From: Corynebacterium sp.
GTDB lineage: Bacteria > Actinomycetota > Actinomycetes > Mycobacteriales > Mycobacteriaceae
Direction: 5' to 3'
NCBI GenBank assembly: GCA_030450335.1
Contig: JAKDIS010000047.1
Location: 1-17,330, forward strand
DNA length: 17,330 bases
The translations under genes were made by a program, and so were the position numbers. How positions within the stretch are numbered: the stretch's first letter is position 1; the number at the start of each line of letters is the position of its first letter. Shown here in pieces: positions 1 to 6,482 of the stretch. The notes below the pieces were generated by a model, which saw only the letters and a list, made by a program, of their open reading frames with translations, had not been told where the DNA came from and ran no database searches.

Positions 1-1064
1 CCTACTTCGGCAACGACCACTTCGCCGAGTTCGCCCCCGGCATGAAGAGCATCGACGACGCGCTCGAGCTGCGTGCCCGCATCACGGGCGCCTTCGAGCG
101 CGCGGAGATCACCGACGACCCCGCCGAGAAGGCCCGCCAGCTGACCTTCGTCATCGTCGGCGCCGGCCCCACCGGTGTGGAGCTCGCCGGCCAGCTCGCC
201 GAGATGGCCCACCGCACCCTGCGCAACGAGTTCCGTCGCACCGACACCGAGCAGACCCGCATCCTGCTCGTCGACGGCGGCCCCCAGGTCCTGCCCCCGT
301 TCGGCAAGAAGCTCGGCCGCAAGGCCCAGCAGACCCTGGAGAAGCTCGGCGTCGAGGTCGTCACCGACTCCCTGGTCACCAACGTCGACCGCGACGGCGT
401 GACCTGGAAGAACATGAAGACCGAGGAAGAGACCACGGTCGCCGCGTACTGCAAGATCTGGTCCGCCGGTGTGGCCGCCAGCCCGCTGGGCAAGCACATC
501 GCCGAGCAGATCGACGGCATCGAGGCCGACCGTGCCGGCCGCGTCCCGGTGAACAAGGACCTCTCCGTGGGCGACCACAAGGAGATCTTCATCGTCGGCG
601 ACATGATGAGCCTCGACAAGCTCCCGGGCCTGGCCCAGGTCGCCATCCAGGGTGGCGAGCACGCCGCCTCGATCATCCGCGCCGAGGTGGAGCAGGGCGC
701 CACCGAGCGTCCGGACTTCAAGTACTTCGACAAGGGCACGATGGCCATCGTCTCGCGCTTCAACGCCGTGGTGAAGCTGGACAAGGCCGAGATCTCCGGC
801 CCGATCGGCTGGCTGATGTGGCTCGCCGTGCACCTGATGTTCATGGTCGGCTTCCGCAACCGCTTCGTCGCCGCCTTCAGCTGGGGCCTCAACACCCTCT
901 CGGCCAACCGCTGGCACCTGGTGGCCACCCGCCAGCAGCTGCACGCCCGCAACGCGCTGCGCAAGCTGCGCACCCTCGAGGACGAGCAGGACATCCGCTC
1001 CATCGAGGTCCGCGACAACCTCAAGTTCGGCGACGGTCGCGACACCCGCGCCGTGGCCGACTAA
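1..1064 (+). CDS. ndh: Type II NADH dehydrogenase (NDH-2), 5' end outside window
   Basis: Single-subunit, non-proton-pumping NADH:quinone oxidoreductase on the inner face of the membrane; it passes electrons from NADH through FAD to menaquinone. The reading frame is open from base 3, so about 353 residues are visible and roughly the first 100 (the first FAD-binding Rossmann segment) lie outside. A second dinucleotide-binding motif, VIVGAGPTGVELAG, is encoded around 152-193 and should bind NADH. A flavin-contacting segment, IFIVGDMMSLDKLPGLAQVA, follows at 586-645. The C-terminal part has a hydrophobic stretch, WLMWLAVHLMFMVGF, near 811-855, consistent with the peripheral membrane-attachment region of NDH-2. 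The gene stops with TAA and is followed 45 bases later by a strong terminator, so it is probably transcribed apart from the thi genes. Family identity is clear. Confidence 0.95.
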   Translation, partial: YFGNDHFAEFAPGMKSIDDALELRARITGAFERAEITDDPAEKARQLTFVIVGAGPTGVELAGQLAEMAHRTLRNEFRRTDTEQTRILLVDGGPQVLPPFGKKLGRKAQQTLEKLGVEVVTDSLVTNVDRDGVTWKNMKTEEETTVAAYCKIWSAGVAASPLGKHIAEQIDGIEADRAGRVPVNKDLSVGDHKEIFIVGDMMSLDKLPGLAQVAIQGGEHAASIIRAEVEQGATERPDFKYFDKGTMAIVSRFNAVVKLDKAEISGPIGWLMWLAVHLMFMVGFRNRFVAAFSWGLNTLSANRWHLVATRQQLHARNALRKLRTLEDEQDIRSIEVRDNLKFGDGRDTRAVAD

Positions 1065-1068
1065 TAGC

Positions 1069-1096
1069 CGACTAGTTTTCGGCTAGTTCCGGCTAG
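1069..1096. repeat. Three phased CGRCTAG repeats after ndh
   Basis: CGACTAG at 1069-1075 and CGGCTAG at 1080-1086 and 1090-1096 recur with 11- and 10-base spacing, about one helical turn. The first two are also part of a small inverted repeat, TAGCCGA (1065-1071) and TCGGCTA (1079-1085). They sit between the ndh stop codon and its terminator. The function is unknown. CTAG is normally rare in bacterial DNA, which makes the cluster visible. Confidence 0.5.
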
Positions 1097-1109
1097 CACC
1101 TCCGGATCA

Positions 1110-1146
1110 AGCCCGGGGCCGTTCCCTCTCGACGGCCCCGGGCTTT
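1110..1146 (+). terminator. Rho-independent terminator of ndh
   Basis: A perfect 13-bp GC-rich stem (1110-1122 pairs with 1132-1144) has a 9-base loop and is followed by a short T run that begins in the end of the stem. It lies 45 bases after the ndh stop and before the thiamine riboswitch, so it should separate the two transcription units. The T tract is only three bases, as is common in high-GC actinobacteria. Confidence 0.85.
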
Positions 1147-1171
1147 CGCGTGTGCGCACACACGGTAGGCT
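1144..1171 (+). promoter_or_regulatory. Candidate promoter of the thi operon
   Basis: TAGGCT at 1166-1171 fits the actinobacterial -10 pattern TANNNT and would place the transcription start near 1177, just before the riboswitch begins at 1182. The -35 region (TTTCGC, 1144-1149) is poor. The 16-base spacer holds a perfect 12-bp palindrome, GTGTGCGCACAC (1150-1161), which could be an operator. The call rests mainly on the position of the -10 relative to the riboswitch. Confidence 0.4.
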
Positions 1172-1181
1172 GGACTGCTGA

Positions 1182-1261
1182 GACTCGGGGTGCGCGGAAC
1201 GACCCGCGCTGAGATCACACCCGTAGAACCTGCTCTAGTTCGAACTAGCGAAGGGATGGTC
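1182..1261 (+). ncRNA. TPP riboswitch (THI element) controlling thiM
   Basis: The conserved THI-box blocks appear in order: ACTCGGGGTGC (1183-1193), GCTGAGA (1208-1214), CACCCG (1218-1223), GAACCTG (1226-1232) and CGAAGGGA (1249-1256). Predicted helices are P1 1182-1185 with 1258-1261, P2 around 1187-1192 with 1218-1222, P3 1192-1197 with 1204-1209, and P5 as CTAGTT/AACTAG (1235-1240 with 1243-1248). The aptamer ends one base before the GTG of thiM. Its conserved AAGGGA (1251-1256) is also the only plausible ribosome-binding site, six bases from the start, so TPP binding probably blocks translation initiation directly. No separate terminator hairpin exists between the aptamer and the gene, which argues against transcriptional attenuation. 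Confidence 0.95.
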
Positions 1262-1262
1262 C

Positions 1263-2102
1263 GTGTCAGACACGCTCGCCACCACCGTTGACATCATCAG
1301 TTCCCTGCGTCGGGACCAGCCGTTGGTGCAGTGCATCACCAACCAGGTCGTCCCCCAGGTCACCGCCAACGTCCTCCTCGCCGCGGGTGCCGCCCCGGCG
1401 ATGGTCGACACACCTGAGGAGGCCGCCGAGTTCGCGGCCCTGGCCTCGGGCCTGCTGGTCAATACCGGCAGCCCCACCGCCGCCCAGTACACCGCGATGC
1501 GCGAGGCCGTGCGCGGTGCGAACGCCGCCGGCACCCCCTGGGTCCTCGACCCGGTGGCCTGCGGCGGCCCCGCGGCGCGCACCGAGTTCGCCCGTGAGGT
1601 CGTCCTGCGTCGTCCCGCCGCCGTGCGCGGCAACGCCTCCGAGGTCATCGCCCTGGCCGGACGCTCCGGCGGAGGACGCGGCGTCGACGCCACCGACGAG
1701 GTCGACACCGCCCTGCAGGCCGCACGCTCTCTGACGGAACGTACCGGCGGGGTCGTGGCGGTCTCCGGCGCGCGCGACCTCATCGTCTCGACCGGACGGG
1801 TCACGTGGCTGACCTCCGGCGACCCCATGATGCAACGCGTCATCGGCACGGGCTGCTCCCTCGGCGCGCTCACCGCCGCCTATCTCGGCGCAGCCGCCTC
1901 AGCAGGTACTGACGCGCACGACGCCGTCCTCGCCGCCCACGCCCACGTCGGTGCCGCCGGCACGCTCGCCGCGCGGGACGACTCGGGACAGCTGCGCGGC
2001 CCGGGCGGCTTCGCCGTCGCCTGGCTCGACGCACTCGACACCGTCTCGCAGGACCCGGGCCTGGTCCCCGGGCTCGTCTCGGCGATGGAGACCGCCGAAT
2101 GA
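1263..2102 (+). CDS. thiM: Hydroxyethylthiazole kinase ThiM
   Basis: Phosphorylates 4-methyl-5-(2-hydroxyethyl)thiazole with ATP, a salvage route for the thiazole half of thiamine. The protein has 279 residues, the usual size of this ribokinase-like family. Recognisable segments are [11 protein letters not shown] (residues 20-30) at the substrate site, VLDPVACG (94-101), RGNASEV (122-128) and the anion-hole/catalytic motif GTGCSLGA (195-202) with Cys198. The start is a GTG whose ribosome-binding sequence lies within the 3' end of the TPP riboswitch, so the gene should be repressed when thiamine diphosphate is plentiful. It is the first gene of the operon and overlaps thiE by four bases (ATGA), suggesting translational coupling. 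The family call is secure. Confidence 0.96.
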   Translation: MSDTLATTVDIISSLRRDQPLVQCITNQVVPQVTANVLLAAGAAPAMVDTPEEAAEFAALASGLLVNTGSPTAAQYTAMREAVRGANAAGTPWVLDPVACGGPAARTEFAREVVLRRPAAVRGNASEVIALAGRSGGGRGVDATDEVDTALQAARSLTERTGGVVAVSGARDLIVSTGRVTWLTSGDPMMQRVIGTGCSLGALTAAYLGAAASAGTDAHDAVLAAHAHVGAAGTLAARDDSGQLRGPGGFAVAWLDALDTVSQDPGLVPGLVSAMETAE

Positions 2103-2821
2103 CCCCGGTGAGCGTCCCCGCCCCTTCCCGCGTGGACTGGGGTCTCTACCTGGTCACCGACCCGGAACTCGGCGGTGGCCGCGACGCCGTGGCCGGCGTC
2201 GTCGCCCGGGCGGTGCAGGGCGGGGTCAGTGTGGTCCAGCTCAGGGACAAGACCCTCGGCGACGAGGAGTTCACCGCGCGCGCCGCCGAGCTCGCCGAGG
2301 TGCTCGCCGGAACTGGCGTGCCCCTGTTCGTCAACGACCGGATCGACACCGCCCGCCGGCTCGGACTGCACCTGCACATCGGGCAGGACGACATCGACTA
2401 CCCCACCGCCCGGGACCTGTTGCCCGACGACCTGATGATCGGACTGTCCGTCGACGACCACGCCCAGGTCGACCGGATCGCCGCGCTCATGCGTGACGGG
2501 GTGCGTCCGCCGGACGTCCTCGGACTGGGCCCGGTGGAGCTCACCGACACCAAGACCGACACCGGTCGCGCGCTCGGGGTCACCGGCCCCGGCAGCGTCG
2601 ACGACCTGGCCGCCCACGCCCTGGAGCTGGGGATCCCGTCGGTGGCCATCGGCCACGTCAACGCCGCCAACGCCGCCGCGCTGGGTGCGTCCGACGTGGC
2701 GGGGATCTGCGTGGTCTCGGCGGTCATGGCCGCCGACGACCCCGCCGCGGCCGCCCGCGACCTGCGCACCCTGTACGAGAACACCGGCACCAGCCCCCAG
2801 ACGAGTGAGGCCCACACATGA
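2099..2821 (+). CDS. thiE: Thiamine-phosphate synthase ThiE
   Basis: Joins hydroxymethylpyrimidine diphosphate to thiazole phosphate, giving thiamine phosphate and diphosphate. The 240-residue TIM-barrel protein shows VVQLRDK (45-51), LFVNDRID (76-83), HIGQDD (93-98), [12 protein letters not shown] (141-152), which is the equivalent of the usual GPxxxTxTK phosphate/pyrophosphate-binding loop, and VAIGHVN (182-188). It is somewhat longer than typical ThiE (about 210-220), with a short extension at the N terminus and extra residues near 131-139. The usual glycine-rich VAIGGI reads VAIGHV here. The start is supported by GGAG eight bases upstream, inside thiM. It overlaps thiM and thiD by four bases each, so the three are probably translated as a coupled unit under the upstream riboswitch. 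Confidence 0.93.
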   Translation: MTPVSVPAPSRVDWGLYLVTDPELGGGRDAVAGVVARAVQGGVSVVQLRDKTLGDEEFTARAAELAEVLAGTGVPLFVNDRIDTARRLGLHLHIGQDDIDYPTARDLLPDDLMIGLSVDDHAQVDRIAALMRDGVRPPDVLGLGPVELTDTKTDTGRALGVTGPGSVDDLAAHALELGIPSVAIGHVNAANAAALGASDVAGICVVSAVMAADDPAAAARDLRTLYENTGTSPQTSEAHT

Positions 2822-4371
2822 TCCCCCGAGTACTCAGCATCGCCGGCACCGACCCCACCGGGGGCGCGGGCGCACAGGCCGACATCAAGTCCATCGGCGA
2901 GGCCGGCGGCTTCGCCATGAGCGTGGTCACCGCACTCGTCGCACAGAACACCCACGGCGTGCGGCAGGTCCACGCACCCGACACCGACTTCCTCCTCGCC
3001 CAGCTCGACGCCGTCTTCGACGACGTCACCGTGGACGCGGTGAAGATCGGCATGCTCGGCACCGCCGAGATCACCCGCACGGTGACCGGCTACCTGGCCG
3101 CACACCCGGTCCCGGTGACCGTGGTCGACCCGGTGATGGTGGCCACCAGCGGCGACCGGCTGCTCACCGAGGACGCCGAGGCAGCCCTGGTCGAGCTGTG
3201 CCGGGCCGCCGACGTGATCACCCCGAACCTCGCCGAGCTCGCCGTGCTCGGCGGCACCCAGGTCGCCGCCGACCTGGACGAGGCCCTGTCGCAGGGGCGC
3301 CGGCTCTCCGCGGACCTGGACACCACCGTCATCGTCAAGGGTGGGCACCTGTCCGGCCCCACCGCGGACAACGCGGTCGTCGCCCCGGACGGCACCGTGA
3401 CCACCGTGCCCGTCGCCCGGGTCACCACCCACAACACCCACGGCACCGGCTGCTCGCTGTCCTCGGCCTTGACGACCCGGCTCGCCGCCGGGGAGGACAC
3501 CGCGACGGCACTGCACTGGTCCAGCCGCTGGCTGTCCGAGGCCATCCGCCACGCCGACGACCTGCACGTCGGCACCGGTAACGGCCCGGTCGACCACACG
3601 CACCGTTCCCGGCGTCTCGCCGCGGCCTCGGACACCACCCCCTGGGAGCTCACCGCAGGTGTCCCGGAGCTGCTGGACAGCCCCGGGGAGCTCGCCGCCG
3701 TCGGCGCCGCGCACGACGAGGTCACCCCCCACATCCCCGGGGCCGGCCCGTGGACCACGGCCCTGTGGCGCGCCCAGTCCGCACTGGTGAGCCAGATCAA
3801 CGCCCTGCCGTTCATCACCGACCTGGGGGCAGGCACCCTGCAGAAGGCTGACTTCGACTTCTACCTCGCCCAGGACGCCGTGTACCTGGCGCAGTACTCC
3901 CCGGCGCTGGCGGCGCTGGCGGCCTCCGCGCCGGACCAGGCGTCGTCGCTGTTCTGGGTGAAGGGTGCCGCGGAGTGCCTCGAGGAGGAGGCGTCCCTGC
4001 ACCGCACGTGGCTGGGCGACGCACCCGCCGTCGCCCCCTCCCACGTCACGGCGTCCTACACGGCCCACCTCACGCGCAGCGTGCAGTCGCGCGACCACGT
4101 GGTCGGCGCGGCGGCGGTGCTGCCGTGCTACTGGCTCTACGCCGAGGTCGGGATGGATCTCGCCGCGGGGTCCACGCCGGACAACCCCTACGCCGCCTGG
4201 CTGGACAGCTACTCCGGTGAGGACTTCACCGCCGGCGTCCGGCAGGCGATCTCACTGGTGGAGGACGCCTTCGCCACCGCTGGTCCGCGTCAGCGCGCCG
4301 AGGCCGCCCGCGCCTTCCTCGACGCCTCGCGGTGGGAGCTCGAGTTCTTCGACCAGGCGCACCGCCGCTGA
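2818..4371 (+). CDS. thiD: Fused HMP/HMP-P kinase and TenA-like protein (ThiD-TenA)
   Basis: A 517-residue fusion. Residues 1-265 are ThiD, which phosphorylates hydroxymethylpyrimidine (HMP) and its monophosphate: LSIAGTDPTGGAG (6-18), DAVKIGMLG (73-81), VVDPVMVATSG (102-112), ITPNLAE (134-140), VIVKGGH (171-177) and the catalytic loop HGTGCSLSSAL (208-218). Residues about 310-517 are TenA-like, the aminopyrimidine aminohydrolase/thiaminase II family: FYLAQDAVYL (348-357), LPCYWLYAEVG (435-445) with the presumed nucleophile Cys437 and acidic Glu443, and the final WELEFF helix with Glu509 or Glu507. The pair would regenerate HMP from degraded thiamine and phosphorylate it for ThiE. A hydrophilic linker (about 265-305) joins them. 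GAGG seven bases before the ATG supports the start. No clear terminator follows. Confidence 0.93.
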   Translation: MIPRVLSIAGTDPTGGAGAQADIKSIGEAGGFAMSVVTALVAQNTHGVRQVHAPDTDFLLAQLDAVFDDVTVDAVKIGMLGTAEITRTVTGYLAAHPVPVTVVDPVMVATSGDRLLTEDAEAALVELCRAADVITPNLAELAVLGGTQVAADLDEALSQGRRLSADLDTTVIVKGGHLSGPTADNAVVAPDGTVTTVPVARVTTHNTHGTGCSLSSALTTRLAAGEDTATALHWSSRWLSEAIRHADDLHVGTGNGPVDHTHRSRRLAAASDTTPWELTAGVPELLDSPGELAAVGAAHDEVTPHIPGAGPWTTALWRAQSALVSQINALPFITDLGAGTLQKADFDFYLAQDAVYLAQYSPALAALAASAPDQASSLFWVKGAAECLEEEASLHRTWLGDAPAVAPSHVTASYTAHLTRSVQSRDHVVGAAAVLPCYWLYAEVGMDLAAGSTPDNPYAAWLDSYSGEDFTAGVRQAISLVEDAFATAGPRQRAEAARAFLDASRWELEFFDQAHRR

Positions 4372-4407
4372 GCGGACGGCTGCCGGGGTCACCGGGGCTG
4401 GCCAACG

Positions 4408-4911
4408 CTACTTGCTGGGCACCACCACGGTCCGCAGTTCCGTGGTGGCGCACAGCTTGCCGGACGCGGCGTTGACGTGCTCGATGCGCCACAGCTGACT
4501 GGTCCGGCCGGTGTGCACGGCGCGTGCCGTCGAGCGGATCACGTCGCCGGGGGTGGAGGGGCGCAGGAAGTTCGTGGAGTTGGTGGTGCCCATCACCAGA
4601 CCGCCGCCGCCGGCGATGTAACCGGCGAAGGACCCGGCCGACTCCCCCATCGTCGCGTAGATCCCGCCGTTGGTGATGCCCCAGGGCTGCACGTGGTCCT
4701 CGGTGATCGTGAGCTCCACGACGACCTCCGGGAGGAACTCGACGTAGCGCAGGCCCAGCGTCCGGTCCAGTGACGGGATCGACGTGGCGAAGATCTCCGA
4801 GAGCTCGGCGGTCTGTGCCTCGGTGAGCTCCGAGGAGCTCGCCGAGCCCATCAGCTCCAGCATCCGTTCCATGGCTGCACTCTGCCCGGTGGCCGTGTCG
4901 TTCTGCGTCAC
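4408..4911 (-). CDS. PaaI-like hotdog-fold thioesterase
   Basis: Probable acyl-CoA thioesterase of the hotdog superfamily; the substrate is unknown. The GTG start at 4911 gives 167 residues and has GGGAG 7-9 bases upstream. A longer reading to 5049 would run over the gnd start region and adds residues unlike the family, so I reject it. The core helix motif GITNGGIYATMGESAGS (78-94) corresponds to the family's HGG...E/D catalytic segment, with Asn81 in the usual His position and Glu90 as the probable acid. Strands follow at TTNSTNFLRP (109-118) and RTSQLWRIEH (136-145). It converges with thiD-tenA (36 bases apart) and diverges from gnd. A similar gene lies beside gnd in other corynebacteria (from memory). 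Nothing in the sequence tells the thioester it cleaves. Confidence 0.85.
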   Translation of the reverse strand: MTQNDTATGQSAAMERMLELMGSASSSELTEAQTAELSEIFATSIPSLDRTLGLRYVEFLPEVVVELTITEDHVQPWGITNGGIYATMGESAGSFAGYIAGGGGLVMGTTNSTNFLRPSTPGDVIRSTARAVHTGRTSQLWRIEHVNAASGKLCATTELRTVVVPSK

Positions 4912-4967
4912 TGTCTGTCTCTCCCTCACGTACGTGTGCTCCGGCTGCTCCGGTGTGTTTCCCGGTG

Positions 4968-4973
4968 AGTCTA
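4968..4973 (-). promoter_or_regulatory. Candidate -10 box for the thioesterase gene
   Basis: On the minus strand TAGACT (4973 to 4968) fits TANNNT and lies 57 bases before the GTG start at 4911. No good -35 is seen. It shares the 119-base divergent gap with the gnd promoter. Confidence 0.3.
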
Positions 4974-5016
4974 GCGACAGTCGGACCGCCGCGGGCGAAG
5001 ATGGACGGGTGGGCGC

Positions 5017-5022
5017 TATCAT
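5017..5022 (+). promoter_or_regulatory. Candidate -10 box of gnd, leaderless start
   Basis: TATCAT ends eight bases before the gnd ATG at 5031, placing transcription initiation at or next to the start codon. No Shine-Dalgarno sequence precedes the ATG, so a leaderless mRNA is the simplest reading. The -35 region is not recognisable. Confidence 0.5.
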
Positions 5023-5030
5023 GGTGCACC

Positions 5031-6479
5031 ATGACAGATTCCTCCGCACAGATCGGTGTCGTCGGCCTCGCGGTGATGGGTTCCAACATCGCCCGGAACT
5101 TCGCCAACCACGATCACACCGTCGCCGTCTACAACCGCACCTCCGCCAAAACGGACGCGTTCATGGCCGAGTTCGGGGACACCGGCAGCTTCGTCCCCTC
5201 CGCCACCGTGGAGGACTTCGTCGCCTCCCTCGAGCGTCCCCGCCGTGCCCTGATCATGGTCCAGGCCGGTCCCGCCACCGACGCAGTGATCTCCCAGCTC
5301 GCCGACGCCATGGAGCCCGGCGACATCATCATCGACGGCGGGAACGCCCTCTACACCGACACCATCCGCCGCGAGGCGGAGATGTCCGAGCGTGGCCTGC
5401 ACTTCGTCGGCGCCGGGATCTCCGGCGGCGAGGAGGGCGCACTCAACGGCCCGGCGATCATGCCGGGCGGCCCGGTCGAGTCCTACGAGTCCCTCGGCCC
5501 GCTGCTGGAGGACATCTCCGCCAAGGTCGACGGCACCCCCTGCTGCACCCACATCGGCCCGGACGGCGCAGGCCACTTCGTCAAGATGGTCCACAACGGC
5601 ATCGAGTACGCCGACATGCAGGTCATCGGCGAGGCCTACCACCTGCTCCGCTACGCCGTGGGCATCGAGCCGTCCGAGATCGCCGACATCTTCCGCACCT
5701 GGAACGACGGCGACCTGGACTCCTACCTCATCGAGATCACCGCCGAGGTGCTCTCCCAGACCGACGAGGCCACCGGCAAGCCGCTGATCGACGTCATCGT
5801 CGACGCCGCCGGCCAGAAGGGCACCGGCCGCTGGACGGTCAAGGCCGCCCTGGACCTGGGTATCCCCACCACCGGCATCGGCGAGGCCGTCTTCGCCCGT
5901 GCGCTGTCCGGCGCCCGCGACCAGCGCGCCGCGACCACCGGCAACCTGCCCTCCGGCGAGGTCACCACGCTGGACGCCCTGGGCGTCTCGAAGGACGACT
6001 TCGTCGAGGACGTCCGGCGTGCGCTCTACGCCTCGAAGCTGGTGGCCTACGCCCAGGGCTTCGACGAGATCAAGGCCGGCTCCGACGAGCACGGCTGGGA
6101 CGTCGACCCCCGCGACCTCGCCACCATCTGGCGTGGCGGCTGCATCATCCGCGCGAAGTTCCTCAACCGCATCGTGGACGCCTACAACACCGACCCCGGT
6201 GTGCAGTCCCTGCTGCTGGACCCGTACTTCAACACCGAGGTCGGCGGTCTGATCGACTCCTGGCGTCGGGTCGTCGTGGCGTCCACGCAGCTCGGCCTGC
6301 CGATCCCGGTCTTCGCCTCCTCGCTGTCCTACTACGACTCCCTGCGTTCCGAGCGGCTGCCCGCCGCCCTGATCCAGGGTCAGCGCGACTTCTTCGGTGC
6401 CCACACCTACGAGCGCACCGACCGCGACGGTCACTTCCACACCCTCTGGTCCGCCGACCGCAGCGAGGTGGAAGCGTAA
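5031..6479 (+). CDS. gnd: 6-phosphogluconate dehydrogenase, decarboxylating
   Basis: Oxidative pentose phosphate enzyme: 6-phosphogluconate + NADP to ribulose 5-phosphate + CO2 + NADPH. The 482-residue protein has the full family length. The N-terminal Rossmann fold carries GLAVMG (12-17) and NRT (35-37), a pattern expected for NADP. The substrate site includes ISGGEEGA (130-137) and KMVHNGIEYADMQ (185-197), with the catalytic Lys185 and Glu192. The all-helical C-terminal domain ends in the conserved RDFFGAHTYER and a His-containing tail, GHFHTLW. I chose the ATG at 5031 because family similarity begins with the MTDSSAQIGVVG segment; a longer in-frame start at 4953 lies in the divergent promoter. 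It heads a close run of plus-strand genes, with the helicase starting four bases after its stop codon. Confidence 0.97.
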   Translation: MTDSSAQIGVVGLAVMGSNIARNFANHDHTVAVYNRTSAKTDAFMAEFGDTGSFVPSATVEDFVASLERPRRALIMVQAGPATDAVISQLADAMEPGDIIIDGGNALYTDTIRREAEMSERGLHFVGAGISGGEEGALNGPAIMPGGPVESYESLGPLLEDISAKVDGTPCCTHIGPDGAGHFVKMVHNGIEYADMQVIGEAYHLLRYAVGIEPSEIADIFRTWNDGDLDSYLIEITAEVLSQTDEATGKPLIDVIVDAAGQKGTGRWTVKAALDLGIPTTGIGEAVFARALSGARDQRAATTGNLPSGEVTTLDALGVSKDDFVEDVRRALYASKLVAYAQGFDEIKAGSDEHGWDVDPRDLATIWRGGCIIRAKFLNRIVDAYNTDPGVQSLLLDPYFNTEVGGLIDSWRRVVVASTQLGLPIPVFASSLSYYDSLRSERLPAALIQGQRDFFGAHTYERTDRDGHFHTLWSADRSEVEA

Positions 6480-6482
6480 CCC

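Noticed and set aside
2398..4098. 566-codon open frame on the minus strand across thiE and thiD-tenA
   Set aside because: Antisense shadow of two confidently identified genes; composition dominated by Gly, Val and Asp with no motif.
4362..4379. Hairpin around the thiD-tenA stop codon as a terminator
   Set aside because: Only a short stem with a bulge and no T run; not enough to call a terminator.
4912..5049. N-terminal extension of the thioesterase to 5049
   Set aside because: It overlaps the gnd start and the divergent promoter, lacks a ribosome site at 5049, and the GTG at 4911 has a good one.
5019..6440. 473-codon open frame on the minus strand across gnd
   Set aside because: Antisense shadow of gnd, with no ribosome site or recognisable family.
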